The notes beneath the pieces are model-generated. The model had not been told where the DNA came from. It saw nothing but the letters and a program-made list of their open reading frames with translations, and ran no database searches. Positions 15,904-24,302 of a stretch of DNA of 45,463 nucleotides are shown piece by piece. Every line of letters begins with the position of its first letter. Position 1 is the stretch's first letter. Both the position numbers and the translations under genes were made by a program. Origin of the DNA: Clostridia bacterium (GTDB lineage: Bacteria; Bacillota_A; Clostridia; Christensenellales; Aristaeellaceae); the NCBI GenBank assembly GCA_017517815.1, contig JAFWYA010000043.1, positions 1 through 45,463 on the forward strand, written 5' to 3'.

Positions 15904-16024
15904 CAAGCGAGCCGGGAGGCCTGTCGCCGACCGGCGGTCTTAGATTCCACCCCAAACACATAAAAAAACCTGCGGCCCATAAAATGGGCCGCAGAGATGG
16001 GTCAAGGGACGAAGTCCCTTGTTA
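15904..16024. repeat. Terminator-containing direct repeat, copy 2
   Basis: Second copy of the 121-bp block at 41-161, about 117 of 121 positions identical. Here it follows the glycerophosphodiesterase gene and again starts exactly at the TAA codon. Confidence 0.85.
15962..15993 (-). terminator. Intrinsic terminator of the glycerophosphodiesterase gene
   Basis: Same TGCGGCCCAT/ATGGGCCGCA stem and T7 tract as at 99-130, located about 30 nt after the stop codon. Confidence 0.85.
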
Positions 16025-16744
16025 CTCCACGATGTTCGTCGTGATGAAGTCTACGCCGTAGTCTACCATGCGCTGGGCGTCTTCGAGGGTGTTGACGGTC
16101 CAGACGTTCACTTTGTGGCCGGCGTCGTGCACCATTTTGACCTGCTCAGCGGTGATGTTGCGGTAGTCGATGTCGAGGTCAAGGTCGTACTTGACGAGGG
16201 TTTCAAGGATCCAGTCGTGGAACTTGCTGGTGAGGAACTGGGCGGGCTGCTGGGGCAGGCGCTCGCGGATGCAGATCATGTTGGGCAGGTTGAAGGAGAT
16301 AAACACCGTGCGCTCCAGCCAGCCGATCTTGCGGATGATGTCGATGATCTCGTCGACGTACATGGGGTCGAAGTAGTTCTTCAGCTCCAGCACAGCGGTC
16401 TTGTCGTACTTTTTGCAGATCTTGATGTACTCGTCAAGGGAGGGCATGATCAGGTCGCGGCGGCTCTTTTCGCCGTCGTGGTCGACCAGGCGAATGGCGC
16501 GCAGGGTGTCAAAGGTGGTCTTTTCCACGATCATCTCATCGGCGGCAACGCGCTTGGTGTTGTCGTCATGAATGAGGATGTACTTGCCGTCGGCGGTGCG
16601 GTGCACGTCGGTCTCGATGCCGAAGTAGGAACGGTTGCCCGCAGCCACAAAGGCGGACGCGGTGTTTTCCAGCTCCAGGCCGCTCAGACCGCGGTGAGCC
16701 ACCATCAGCACGTTGGGGTTATTCAGATGCAGCGTATCAATCAT
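16022..16744 (-). CDS. Glycerophosphodiester phosphodiesterase
   Basis: A 240-residue GDPD-family TIM-barrel enzyme that hydrolyses glycerophosphodiesters to glycerol-3-phosphate and an alcohol. Family motifs are visible: VAHRGLSGLELENTASAF (catalytic HR and the metal-binding E...N), GIETDVHRTADGKYILIHDD (metal-binding E-x-D and catalytic H-D), AVLELK, and the C-terminal VNVWTVNT. No signal peptide, so cytoplasmic. The ATG at 16742-16744 has GGAGGAG 6 nt upstream; an in-frame GTG further up lies within that site. It has its own promoter inside the end of the upstream esterase gene. Confidence 0.9.
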   Translation of the reverse strand: MIDTLHLNNPNVLMVAHRGLSGLELENTASAFVAAGNRSYFGIETDVHRTADGKYILIHDDNTKRVAADEMIVEKTTFDTLRAIRLVDHDGEKSRRDLIMPSLDEYIKICKKYDKTAVLELKNYFDPMYVDEIIDIIRKIGWLERTVFISFNLPNMICIRERLPQQPAQFLTSKFHDWILETLVKYDLDLDIDYRNITAEQVKMVHDAGHKVNVWTVNTLEDAQRMVDYGVDFITTNIVE

Positions 16745-16791
16745 TGGTATCTCCTCCACAAAGCCGCCGGGCGCGGCGTGTTTGTACTGTT

Positions 16792-16825
16792 ATTATATCA
16801 CATCAAGTGTGAAAGTGTCACACTT
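16792..16825 (-). promoter_or_regulatory. GDPD promoter with an overlapping inverted repeat
   Basis: On the minus strand GTGACA (16816-16821), 18-nt spacer, TATAAT (16792-16797). The inverted repeat AAGTGTGA-N5-TCACACTT (16805-16825) covers the -35 region. Its core TGTGA-N5-TCACA resembles a CRP-type site (which has N6), so binding by a Crp/Fnr-like or other dimeric regulator is possible. Confidence 0.55.
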
Positions 16826-17657
16826 TTCCCACATTCTCGCTGCTGACGCCCTTCTGGGCCTTGCCCAGCGGCAGCCATGCGATCACCTTTTCAATGGCCT
16901 CGTCCCAGAACTTCCAGTTGTGCTCGCCGTCCCACTCCTCATAGGTCACGTCGTAGCCAAGGTCCACCAGCAGGTCGCGGAAGTCGTGGTTGACCTCAAG
17001 CAAACTGTCGCCGGTGCCGCAGCACAGGTGGAAGATGGGCTTCTTTGCACGGCGCGCCACGCGGCGGGCCAGCTTGTCGTAGTCGATGTCGCTGTTTTCA
17101 AAGTCTGCGGCGTCCTTCAGGCCAAACATGGTGGCGAACTGCGTGCGGGTGAACAGGTCGCGGCCCGGCTCGTCTACGGCGTTGATCACGCGCTGTTTGA
17201 GCAGACCCGAGGACATGGCGCAGATGACGCTGAAGGTTTCGGGGTGGCGCAGGCCGTTGACGATGGCGCCGAAGCCGCCCATGGAAAGGCCGCCGATGAA
17301 GCGGTCCTCGCGCCTGCGGCTGACGGGGAAGGTGGCCTCCACAAACTTCACCAGATCCTCCGAAATGAACTGGCCGTACATATCGCCGGAGATGGGGCTG
17401 TCGCAGTAGAACTTGTTGTCGCCGCTGGGCATGATCACACACAGGTTCGCATCCTGCGCAAGGCGGCGCACGCGGGTGCCGCTGAGCCAGTCATAATTGC
17501 TGCCGAACGCGCCGTGCAAAAGGTACAGGGTTTTGTAGGGCGCGGCGTTCTGATAGCCGGGCTGGCCGGGCAGCTGCTTGTCGGTGGGCAGCATCACGGT
17601 CAGCGGAACGGTGCGGCGCAGGGAGGGGGCGTAAAAAGATAACGTCATAAGAGCCAT
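16818..17657 (-). CDS. Esterase of the alpha/beta-hydrolase family (esterase D / CE1-like)
   Basis: A 279-residue alpha/beta hydrolase. The nucleophile motif is G-L-S125-M-G-G, the likely acid is Asp217 (GTGDSLL) and the likely base His246 (DGEHNWKFW). LYLLHGAFGSNYDW supplies the oxyanion region. Relatives include tributyrin esterases, S-formylglutathione hydrolases and carbohydrate acetyl/feruloyl esterases; there is no signal peptide, so it acts in the cytoplasm. The ATG at 17655-17657 has AAAGGA at 9-nt spacing. The final codons overlap the inverted repeat of the downstream GDPD promoter. The tail GKAQKGVSSENVGKV is unusual and probably disordered. Confidence 0.8.
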   Translation of the reverse strand: MALMTLSFYAPSLRRTVPLTVMLPTDKQLPGQPGYQNAAPYKTLYLLHGAFGSNYDWLSGTRVRRLAQDANLCVIMPSGDNKFYCDSPISGDMYGQFISEDLVKFVEATFPVSRRREDRFIGGLSMGGFGAIVNGLRHPETFSVICAMSSGLLKQRVINAVDEPGRDLFTRTQFATMFGLKDAADFENSDIDYDKLARRVARRAKKPIFHLCCGTGDSLLEVNHDFRDLLVDLGYDVTYEEWDGEHNWKFWDEAIEKVIAWLPLGKAQKGVSSENVGKV

Positions 17658-17739
17658 GTATATTCATCCTTTCCGCAGCAGAGATGTATATGAAAATTTC
17701 ACCGTTCAAAGCGGTGTTTCCTGCCGGGGGATGCAGGTT

Positions 17740-18792
17740 TTAGCGCACGGCGGTTTCGGCCTGCGGGTAAAGGCTGCGGAAGTCATAGGCCTGCCACGCA
17801 GCGTCGGTGGCAAAGGCCATGGAGGCGATGCGGCCGAAGGTGAGCGCGTCGCTGCCCATGGCCTGCAGGCGGCGGATGAGGGTGGTGATCTCGCCTTCGC
17901 AGCCGTCCAGCTCGCCGCTTCGGGGCAGGATGACCTGCAATTGCAGCCCGCCCTTGACGGCGGTGCGCAGTTTGGCCGAGTGCAGCACGCGCACGGCCAG
18001 CTGCGTTTCGCGCGCGGTCAGCACGCCGCAGACAAGGCCGTCGCTCACTGCTGCGCTGCCCACGTATTCAACGGGGTTCAGGCTGGTGCGGGGCATCATG
18101 CCGGCAAGAATATCGTCCGGCAAAAGCGTGTCGCTCCACGGCTCGCCCACCGCAAAGGCTGCCGATGCACCGCCCGCATCGCCGCCGGGCTGGGTGGGCT
18201 GCTGCTCGGACTTTTCGTTTTGAAGCCGCGTATTGACGGCGCACAGGCACAGCAAAAAATCGCTGCGTCCGTCGCCCAGCTCGCGCACGCAGGTCGAAAG
18301 CGTGCTGTCGGGCAAGGTCTGCTCGCGGCGCAGGCGCTCAAACAGCAGGTTCAGGTGCGTGCTCAGGCGCATGCCAAGGTCGGGCTTCTGGGCGGTCATC
18401 ACCTCCAGCGCGCTGCCCATGGCCGTCATCACATAGGCGTTGGGGCGCATGGTGGGTAACTCCAGCAACCCGCGCAGCAGGGGCAGCAGCGGCTGCTGCG
18501 ACGCCAGCTCATAGCTGATCAGGCACAGGCGGATCTGGCTGAAGTTGAGCGGATACGGGATGGACGCCGCCAGCACGCGCAGCGCGTCCATGGGCGTTTC
18601 GCCAGCGGCACTGAGTACATCGTAGCCGGTCGCGCCGCCGTTGGCGCTCTGCGGTGCCTGCAGCCCCACCTGATACCGGCCGTCATCCAGCATGTCCAAG
18701 CTCAAACAAATGGGATAGATCTGCCGTTCCAGATAGGTGTGGCTGCACCCGGTGAGACACAGGCACAGGCATAACAGCAGCAGGCGTTTCAT
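17740..18792 (-). CDS. gerC: Ger(x)C-family spore germination lipoprotein
   Basis: A 350-residue lipoprotein precursor: MKRLLLLCLCLCLTGCS ends in a lipobox with Cys16. The body fits the GerC (Ger(x)C) family: a start such as QIYPICLSLDM, FSQIRLCLISYELA and a C-terminal domain with AVRVLHSAKLRTAVKGGLQL. It should be anchored on the outer face of the spore inner membrane as the C subunit of a germinant receptor. The ATG overlaps the gerB-like stop (ATGA); AAGGGAG lies about 8 nt upstream. A segment near residues 175-200 is rich in Gln/Gly/Ala (PTQPGGDAGGASAAFA), likely a linker between domains. Confidence 0.8.
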   Translation of the reverse strand: MKRLLLLCLCLCLTGCSHTYLERQIYPICLSLDMLDDGRYQVGLQAPQSANGGATGYDVLSAAGETPMDALRVLAASIPYPLNFSQIRLCLISYELASQQPLLPLLRGLLELPTMRPNAYVMTAMGSALEVMTAQKPDLGMRLSTHLNLLFERLRREQTLPDSTLSTCVRELGDGRSDFLLCLCAVNTRLQNEKSEQQPTQPGGDAGGASAAFAVGEPWSDTLLPDDILAGMMPRTSLNPVEYVGSAAVSDGLVCGVLTARETQLAVRVLHSAKLRTAVKGGLQLQVILPRSGELDGCEGEITTLIRRLQAMGSDALTFGRIASMAFATDAAWQAYDFRSLYPQAETAVR

Positions 18793-19844
18793 CGCGTACG
18801 CTCCCTTCGCGTTAAAATCAGCGCCGCCGCACCGGCAGCCCCCGCCCATAAGCCCCGCCACGGAAGCAGCAGCTTCAGCCATTGCGGCAGCTGCCGGGGC
18901 AGCAGGCACACCGCCAGCAGCGCGGGCAGCAGCAGCATACCTGTGCTCAGCGCGCGCGGCACGCGGGGACAGGCGCGGCTGAGGAGGATCTCGCCGCTCA
19001 TGGCGCAGCAGGTGAGCGATACCGGCAACAGCACCAGCCACATCAGTCCCGCCAGCTCGTAGTTGATCACGTCTGCGGCGTGGCGCGCAAGGCCCATCAG
19101 GCGCTCAGCCACGCGCAGCTCGTCCCCCGGGGCCCACGGGTGCAGAAAGCCGTACCACAGCGCCCACACCGCGCCGATCGCCCACGGCAGCGCCGTCCAC
19201 AGCGCGGCGGCTTTGACGGATGTTTCTTTCTGATCCGGCAGCACAAACAATAGCGCCGCGCCCCACACAGCGCCTGTGCCGCCAAGCGCCGTCAGGGCGG
19301 TGTTTGACAGGCCCTGTCCCAAAATGGGCCACAGCCGGTCGGCACGTGAGGACGCGCGCAGAAACACCGCGCCCAGCAAAAACAGGATCAGCAGAAAATA
19401 TTTCAGCACATTCGTGCCGTTGGCCACGCCCTCCCGGCGGGAGAAAAGCAGCGTCAGCCAGCACACCGCCGCAGCGCATACCGCGCCTGCGGCATAGGGA
19501 TATTCCGGGATGAGCCCGTCGATGAAGCCGCACAGCGCATACAATAAAAACGCCGCGTCCAGCCAAAGGCACGGCAGCAGAAAAAGCCCCGCCGTCTTTT
19601 GCGCGCCGGATGCATACCACAGGCAGGCGATCCCGGCTGCAGGAAGCGCCAGCAGCAGCGCCGACTGCCACACGGCCTGCGCCGCACGGTCGTAGCCATA
19701 AAAGGTCACCCACAGCACCAGCTGCGCCGCCGTCTGCACCACAGCCGTCAGGCGCAGGGCGCTGCCACAGGCCTGTTCGCGCTGGCGCTGCGCCGCGTGT
19801 TCATCATGCACCGCCGTGCGCGTCTGCATGGCTCTTTTCAGCAT
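18789..19844 (-). CDS. gerB: Divergent GerB-type spore germination permease
   Basis: A 351-residue protein with about ten membrane helices, the size and topology of GerAB-type subunits of the amino-acid permease superfamily. The assignment rests on position between gerA and gerC and on a segment like ADRLWPILGQGLSNTALTAL followed by a Gly-rich helix, which matches the GerB middle region; otherwise the sequence is divergent and very rich in Ala, Leu and Trp. The ATG overlaps the gerA stop by one base (TGATG). It would recognise the germinant within the receptor complex. Confidence 0.65.
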   Translation of the reverse strand: MLKRAMQTRTAVHDEHAAQRQREQACGSALRLTAVVQTAAQLVLWVTFYGYDRAAQAVWQSALLLALPAAGIACLWYASGAQKTAGLFLLPCLWLDAAFLLYALCGFIDGLIPEYPYAAGAVCAAAVCWLTLLFSRREGVANGTNVLKYFLLILFLLGAVFLRASSRADRLWPILGQGLSNTALTALGGTGAVWGAALLFVLPDQKETSVKAAALWTALPWAIGAVWALWYGFLHPWAPGDELRVAERLMGLARHAADVINYELAGLMWLVLLPVSLTCCAMSGEILLSRACPRVPRALSTGMLLLPALLAVCLLPRQLPQWLKLLLPWRGLWAGAAGAAALILTRRERTR

Positions 19845-21340
19845 CACCGTTTTTTCCTCCTTCCAAAGCGGCGCATGCGCCCGTGTGCGCGCAGCGCGTC
19901 GGCCGGGTCGGCCAGCCATGTGCGCAGCCGCTGGCGATAGACCGGCGCGCGCAGCACCAGATCGGGGTTATGCATGCGGCGGGGCGACCGCGGGGCCAGA
20001 TAGGGCTGGCCAAGGCTTTGCATGCCCGCCACGCGAAACAGAAGCAGCATGCCCATCAGGCACACGCCGGGCAGGCCCAGCAGACCTCCCGCCAGCAAAA
20101 TGAGAAACTGCCCCACGCGAAAGGCAAAGCTGAGCGAATAATCCGGCAGGGCGTAGCTGCCAAGGCCGCTGAGCGCAACGATGATCAGCAGGAAGGGGCT
20201 CACCAGCCCCGCATCCACCGCCGCCGTGCCGAGGATGAGCGTGCTCACCAGCCCGAACGAGCTGCCAAGCAGTCCCGGAATGCGCGTGCCCGCCTCGTTG
20301 ATGAGCGCAAACACCGCCAGCATCAGCACGCCCTCGCTGAGCAGGCTGATGGAGATGACCGACCGGCTCTGGATGATGTTTGTAAGCAGCGACATCGGCA
20401 GCGAGATGGGGTGAAAGATGACGATGCTCACAAACACCCCCGGCAGAAACAGAGAAAGCGCCGCGCCGATGAGGCGGATAACGCGCATGCAGCTGCCGTA
20501 CTGCCAGCGCATGTAGCTGTCGTCGGGCGCATGGAACAGGTGCCACAGCGTCATGGGCATGGCCAGACAGCGGGGGCTGCCGTCAAACAGCACCACCGCC
20601 TGCCCCTCCAGAAGAAAACTCACCGCGCGGTCGGGCCGCTCGCTGGTGACCGTCTGCGGCAGCGGCGCGTACGGGTCGTCCTCGATGAGCTGATCCAGAA
20701 TGCCGATGGTCATCACGTCGTCCACCTGCGCGGATGTGATGCGGCTTTCCAGCTGGCGCACGGTCTCCTCGGGGCATACGTTTTTCAGATAGCACAGCGC
20801 CACATTGGTCTTCACCTTCGTGCCCACCGTCAGCCGTTTGCAGATCAGGTCGGGCGTGGGCAGCATGCGGTGCAGAAGCGTCAAATTGTCGCGCAGGGGT
20901 TCGGTAAACGCCTCATGCGGGCCGATGACGACGGTTTCGGTTTTGGACGAGCCGATGGAGCGCTTCACAAAAAAGCGCACGTCCACCGCCACGGCCTCGT
21001 CCGCCGTGTCGATGAGAAGCACGCACAGCCCGTTCATCAAAGCGCCCACGGCCTCCTCAGGCGACGGGATGCGCCTGACCTCCGGCGCTTCGATCAGCCG
21101 GCGGGTAATATGCTCAAGTGCCTGTTCCCCTTTATATTCCTGCGTGCAGCGCAAAAGCGGCCTTATCACAAAATCCGCCGCAAGCGAGCTGCCCACCATG
21201 CCGTCCACATAATAAAGGGCGCACCGCTGCCCCATCGCGTCCAGCTCGCGCAGCACGATATCGCTGTTTTCATCCAGGTGCAGCGCGTCCTGCATCAGGC
21301 GCATATTGCGTTTGAGGTCACGAAAAAAAACCGGCTGCAT
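19844..21340 (-). CDS. gerA: GerA-family spore germination protein
   Basis: A 498-residue A-subunit of a germinant receptor: an N-terminal soluble domain (starting with DLKRNMRLMQDALHLDENSD), the family segment AVVLFDGSPRCLAMPMTLWHLFHAPDDSY before the membrane domain, and about five helices in the C-terminal half (including ALSLFLPGVFVSIVIFHP). Two starts are possible. The ATG at 21338-21340 has GGAGG at 5-nt spacing and is preferred. The ATG at 21395-21397 overlaps the upstream stop (ATGA) but has no ribosome binding site and would add 19 residues. First of the three ger genes. Confidence 0.85.
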   Translation of the reverse strand: MQPVFFRDLKRNMRLMQDALHLDENSDIVLRELDAMGQRCALYYVDGMVGSSLAADFVIRPLLRCTQEYKGEQALEHITRRLIEAPEVRRIPSPEEAVGALMNGLCVLLIDTADEAVAVDVRFFVKRSIGSSKTETVVIGPHEAFTEPLRDNLTLLHRMLPTPDLICKRLTVGTKVKTNVALCYLKNVCPEETVRQLESRITSAQVDDVMTIGILDQLIEDDPYAPLPQTVTSERPDRAVSFLLEGQAVVLFDGSPRCLAMPMTLWHLFHAPDDSYMRWQYGSCMRVIRLIGAALSLFLPGVFVSIVIFHPISLPMSLLTNIIQSRSVISISLLSEGVLMLAVFALINEAGTRIPGLLGSSFGLVSTLILGTAAVDAGLVSPFLLIIVALSGLGSYALPDYSLSFAFRVGQFLILLAGGLLGLPGVCLMGMLLLFRVAGMQSLGQPYLAPRSPRRMHNPDLVLRAPVYRQRLRTWLADPADALRAHGRMRRFGRRKKR

Positions 21341-21393
21341 ACCGTCCTCCATGCTTTGATGGAATGAGTATGCAGCCGGGATGGAAAAATTAT

Positions 21394-22560
21394 TCATTCA
21401 ACCGCGAAGGGGTCTTCCGTTTTGTGTTCTTCCCCGATGATCTCATCATAGCAGATGCGCATCACCACGCGGCCCAGCATCCCCACGCCGTTGTGCATGG
21501 GTTCGTTGTTGCAGCCGTTGGTGAGCATCACCACGCCGGTGCGGTCGGTGGGGTCAAAGTACGCCGCGCACAGCATGCCGTTGGCTTTGCCGCCGTGGCC
21601 GTACATGGTGCGCCCCTCCACCTGATCGTCCCGGATGATGTTCATAAACAGGCCGTGGCCGTCGGCGTTCTCCTGCGGGGCAGTCATCTGCGCCACGGTG
21701 CTTTCCTTCAAAAGGCGCGTGTTTTCGTAAATGCCTCCGTCGCACAGCAGGATGAGCAGCCGGCAAAGATCCGGCGCGCTGATGATGAGCTTGCCTGCCG
21801 TGTAGGTGTAGTGCGTTTCGGGGTCTGGCTGCAGCGCCAGCTTTTTGTCGCGGTGAAGTTCTTTGGCAGCATAGCGGTCGGGCATGTTGTACAGGTTCAC
21901 CAGCCGGTCGGGCGTGTCAAAGCGCGCGGGCTGATACGCCGCCTCGATGCCAAGGGGCCCGAACACGTTTTGCGTCATGTAGTCGTCCAGCGTCTGGCCG
22001 CTCAGCTTTTCGATCAGGCTGCCGATGAGCCCTCCGCCAAGGTTGCTGTAGCGGCGCTTTGTGCCCGGTTCATGGCCGGACAGCCATGTATATTCGCTGC
22101 GCTTGCCGAAAAGCTCTTTCAGCGGGCGCAGGTTGCCGGCAAGGGCCTCCTGATAGTCGCCGCTGTCGCGCAGGCCCGCCGTGTGGCTCATGAGCATGCG
22201 AAGCGTTACCGGCACATCCGGGTATTCGGGATGGCGCACCGGGTAGCCCAGCACGTCGCCGATCTCGCTTTCCAGCGTGTAGCCGTGCTCGTCAAGCAGC
22301 ATCATCAGCGCGATATTGGAAATCATTTTGGATATGCTGCCCACCTGAAACAGCGTATCCTCCGCCACCGGCTGACCGCCGTTGCGGATGGTGCCGTAGC
22401 AGTGGGTGAAGGTGACCTCGCCGTTCTGGATGACCGCCACGCAGCCGCCCATGGTGCTGTACTGGCGGAAGGCCCGGTCGATGAGCTTTTCAGGCGTTTC
22501 GGCACTGGCCGCGCCCAGCAGGCAGAGCATCGCCAGCAGCATGCACAAAAAGCGTTTCAT
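21394..22560 (-). CDS. Exported serine hydrolase (class C beta-lactamase / penicillin-binding-protein-like)
   Basis: A 388-residue protein with a signal peptide (MKRFLCMLLAMLCLLGAASA) and a beta-lactamase/DD-peptidase fold. The motifs are S75-I-S-K78 (SxxK nucleophile), Y171-S-N173 and HGG (in MYGHGGKANG) replacing KTG. Such proteins act on peptidoglycan, D-amino-acid peptides or esters outside the membrane. The ATG at 22558-22560 has GGAGG 10 nt upstream. It lies directly upstream of gerA, 53 nt before the preferred gerA start, and downstream of a promoter, so it may be co-expressed with the germination receptor and have a spore-cortex role (inference). Confidence 0.8.
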   Translation of the reverse strand: MKRFLCMLLAMLCLLGAASAETPEKLIDRAFRQYSTMGGCVAVIQNGEVTFTHCYGTIRNGGQPVAEDTLFQVGSISKMISNIALMMLLDEHGYTLESEIGDVLGYPVRHPEYPDVPVTLRMLMSHTAGLRDSGDYQEALAGNLRPLKELFGKRSEYTWLSGHEPGTKRRYSNLGGGLIGSLIEKLSGQTLDDYMTQNVFGPLGIEAAYQPARFDTPDRLVNLYNMPDRYAAKELHRDKKLALQPDPETHYTYTAGKLIISAPDLCRLLILLCDGGIYENTRLLKESTVAQMTAPQENADGHGLFMNIIRDDQVEGRTMYGHGGKANGMLCAAYFDPTDRTGVVMLTNGCNNEPMHNGVGMLGRVVMRICYDEIIGEEHKTEDPFAVE

Positions 22561-22581
22561 CCGCAAATCACCTCCACGCCT

Positions 22582-22610
22582 ATTATAATTCACCCGCGCC
22601 CCGGTTGCAA
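22582..22610 (-). promoter_or_regulatory. Promoter in front of the serine hydrolase-ger genes
   Basis: On the minus strand TTGCAA (22605-22610), 17-nt spacer, TATAAT (22582-22587). The -35 lies in the last codons of the ABC ATPase gene. It is sigma-A-like rather than forespore-type. Confidence 0.5.
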
Positions 22611-23249
22611 GGTGCCGTCCTGCACGCGGTAGATGCTCTGCGCGCGCGAGGCGGCCTGCATGTCGTGGGTGATGAGAACGATGGTGTGGCCGGAGTTATG
22701 CAGGCCGTCCAGCAATTCCAGAATGCCGTCGCGGCTTTCGGGGTCGAGCGCGCCGGTGGGTTCGTCGCACAGAAGCAGGCGCGGCCTTGCGCACAGCGCC
22801 CGGGCCAGCGCCACGCGCTGCTGCTGGCCGCCCGACATGCAGGAGGGCCGCTGGTTTTCATACCCGGCAAGCCCCACCTGCCTGAGATACTCCGCCGCCT
22901 GCGCAAGCCTTTCCTTTGGCCCCACGCCCCGCAGCATCAGCGGAAAGGCCACGTTCTGCGCCGCCGTCATGCGCGCAATGAGCTGATACCCCTGAAACAC
23001 AAACCCGATTTTGTCGCGCCGAAGTATGCACAGCGCCTTTTCATCCATGTGCGACACATCCTCGCCGTCCACCCGGTATATGCCGGATGTGGGCGTGTCC
23101 AGGCAGCCGAGGATATGCATCAGCGTGCTCTTGCCCGACCCGCTGGGCCCCACCAGCGCGGTGTATTCCCCCGGGCGCACATGCAGCTGCACCCCGCACA
23201 GCACCTGCGTGCCGCCGTAGCTTTTGCACACATTTTCCATCACGATCAT
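22590..23249 (-). CDS. ABC transporter ATP-binding protein, LolD/MacB type, no permease nearby
   Basis: A 219-residue ATPase with Walker [11 protein letters not shown]-loop [18 protein letters not shown], signature [15 protein letters not shown], Walker [13 protein letters not shown] and H-loop THD. The subfamily is that of LolD/MacB/FtsE-like exporters, usually paired with an FtsX/MacB permease; none is encoded on either side. The start ATG at 23247-23249 has GGAGG 6 nt upstream; an internal ATG at 23238-23240 is the alternative. It is the first gene in the minus-strand run leading to the serine hydrolase and ger genes. Confidence 0.85.
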   Translation of the reverse strand: MIVMENVCKSYGGTQVLCGVQLHVRPGEYTALVGPSGSGKSTLMHILGCLDTPTSGIYRVDGEDVSHMDEKALCILRRDKIGFVFQGYQLIARMTAAQNVAFPLMLRGVGPKERLAQAAEYLRQVGLAGYENQRPSCMSGGQQQRVALARALCARPRLLLCDEPTGALDPESRDGILELLDGLHNSGHTIVLITHDMQAASRAQSIYRVQDGTLQPGRG

Positions 23250-23286
23250 GCCATCCCTCCCCCATGGAGCATCCCCCGTCTTTCGG

Positions 23287-23315
23287 TGGACAATCCGCCC
23301 CATCCGTGGTATGAT
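23287..23315 (+). promoter_or_regulatory. Promoter of the NusG-II / Gx / glycosyltransferase operon
   Basis: TGGACA (23287-23292), 17-nt spacer, TATGAT (23310-23315), followed by AAAGGAGG at 23327-23334. Confidence 0.7.
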
Positions 23316-23340
23316 GAAAGGTGGTGAAAGGAGGAAACTG

Positions 23341-23790
23341 ATGAAAAATGCCAATGTACGGGTGCTGGTGATCGTGCTGGCGCTGGTGGCCGTCACCGCC
23401 GCAGCCGCAGCCATCGTATCGCTGATGCCCAAAGCGCCCTCCGCCGTTACCATGAGTGAAGGCGTGACCGTAAGCCCCTCCATTCCCGAAAAGAGCGCCG
23501 ACACGCTTGCGTACCTGCGCGTGCAGGTGGGCGACAGCGTGTGGCCGCTGATCCCGCTGACAGACGGCGGCGAATATACCATTACGCAGGAAGAAAGCGG
23601 CGCAGTCAACACCATCCGCACCACGAAGGACGGCGCGGTGATGCACTTTTCCACCTGTGACAATCAAAACTGCGTCAACCAGCGCGAAGTCACGCTGGGC
23701 AACCGCGCCACGCGCGTGATGGGCAGCCTGATCGTCTGCCTGCCCAACCAGGTGGTGCTGGAGCTTTTGGACGCCGGGGAGGTACAATAA
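23341..23790 (+). CDS. NusG domain II-like exported protein
   Basis: A 149-residue protein with an N-terminal membrane helix (about residues 7-29) and an extracytoplasmic beta domain. The pattern YLRVQVGDSVWPLIPLTDGGEYTIT...GAVNTIRTTKDGAVMHFSTCDNQNCVN...IVCLPNQVVLEL is that of the small NusG_II-domain proteins that precede Gx-type membrane proteins in many Clostridia. Two Cys (C-x4-C) could form a redox or metal site. The ATG at 23341 has AAAGGAGG at 6-nt spacing. Its TAA overlaps the next ATG (TAATG). Function unknown. Confidence 0.75.
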   Translation: MKNANVRVLVIVLALVAVTAAAAAIVSLMPKAPSAVTMSEGVTVSPSIPEKSADTLAYLRVQVGDSVWPLIPLTDGGEYTITQEESGAVNTIRTTKDGAVMHFSTCDNQNCVNQREVTLGNRATRVMGSLIVCLPNQVVLELLDAGEVQ

Positions 23791-24302
23791 TGAAAACAAG
23801 AAAACAGGCCGAGCGCATTGCGCTTTGCGGGATGCTGCTGGCGCTGATGCTGGTGCTGGGCTTTGTGGAAAGCCAGATCCCCGTGGCGGCGGGCATTCCG
23901 GGCGTAAAGCTGGGCCTCAGCAACGGCGTGCTGATCTTTGCCGTATACATGCTGGGCGTGCCCACCAGCTTTCTGCTGATGGGGCTGAAGGTGCTTTTGA
24001 GCGGCATGCTGTTCGGCAGCCCCAGCGCCATGATGTACGCCTTTGCCGGCGGTCTTCTCAGCCTGACGGTGATGTGCATTTTAAGCCGCATGAAGGACTT
24101 AAGCCCCATCGTGGTCAGCATGGTGGGCGGTCTTTGCCACAACGTGGGTCAGGTGGCCATGGCCATGATCGTGCTGAACACCCCCAAGCTTCTGTACTAC
24201 ATGGCCATTTTGATGGTGGTGGGCCTCATCACCGGCTGCGCCACGGGCGTAGCGGCCAATGGCATCATCCGCCGCTTTCAGAAGGAGAAGAAGATCGTAT
24301 GA
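23790..24302 (+). CDS. Gx transporter / heptaprenyl-diphosphate-synthase-component-I-type membrane protein
   Basis: A 170-residue protein with about five membrane helices and the family features GMLLALMLVLGFVESQIP, PGVKLGLSNGVLIFAVYMLG and GGLCHNVGQ. This family (annotated variously as Gx transporter or heptaprenyl diphosphate synthase component I) resembles S components of ECF-type importers. Coupled to the NusG-II gene by one-base overlap and to the glycosyltransferase gene by ATGA. Substrate unknown. Confidence 0.75.
   Translation: MKTRKQAERIALCGMLLALMLVLGFVESQIPVAAGIPGVKLGLSNGVLIFAVYMLGVPTSFLLMGLKVLLSGMLFGSPSAMMYAFAGGLLSLTVMCILSRMKDLSPIVVSMVGGLCHNVGQVAMAMIVLNTPKLLYYMAILMVVGLITGCATGVAANGIIRRFQKEKKIV

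Noticed and set aside
15611..15943. 110-codon ORF in the hairpin-rich region
   Set aside because: It is made of repeat hairpins, has no ribosome binding site, and the translation is Arg/Pro/Gly low-complexity.
17700..17738. Terminator after gerC
   Set aside because: Two weak hairpins (CACCG/CGGTG and CCTGC/GCAGG) have short stems and no proper T run, so termination there is not supported.
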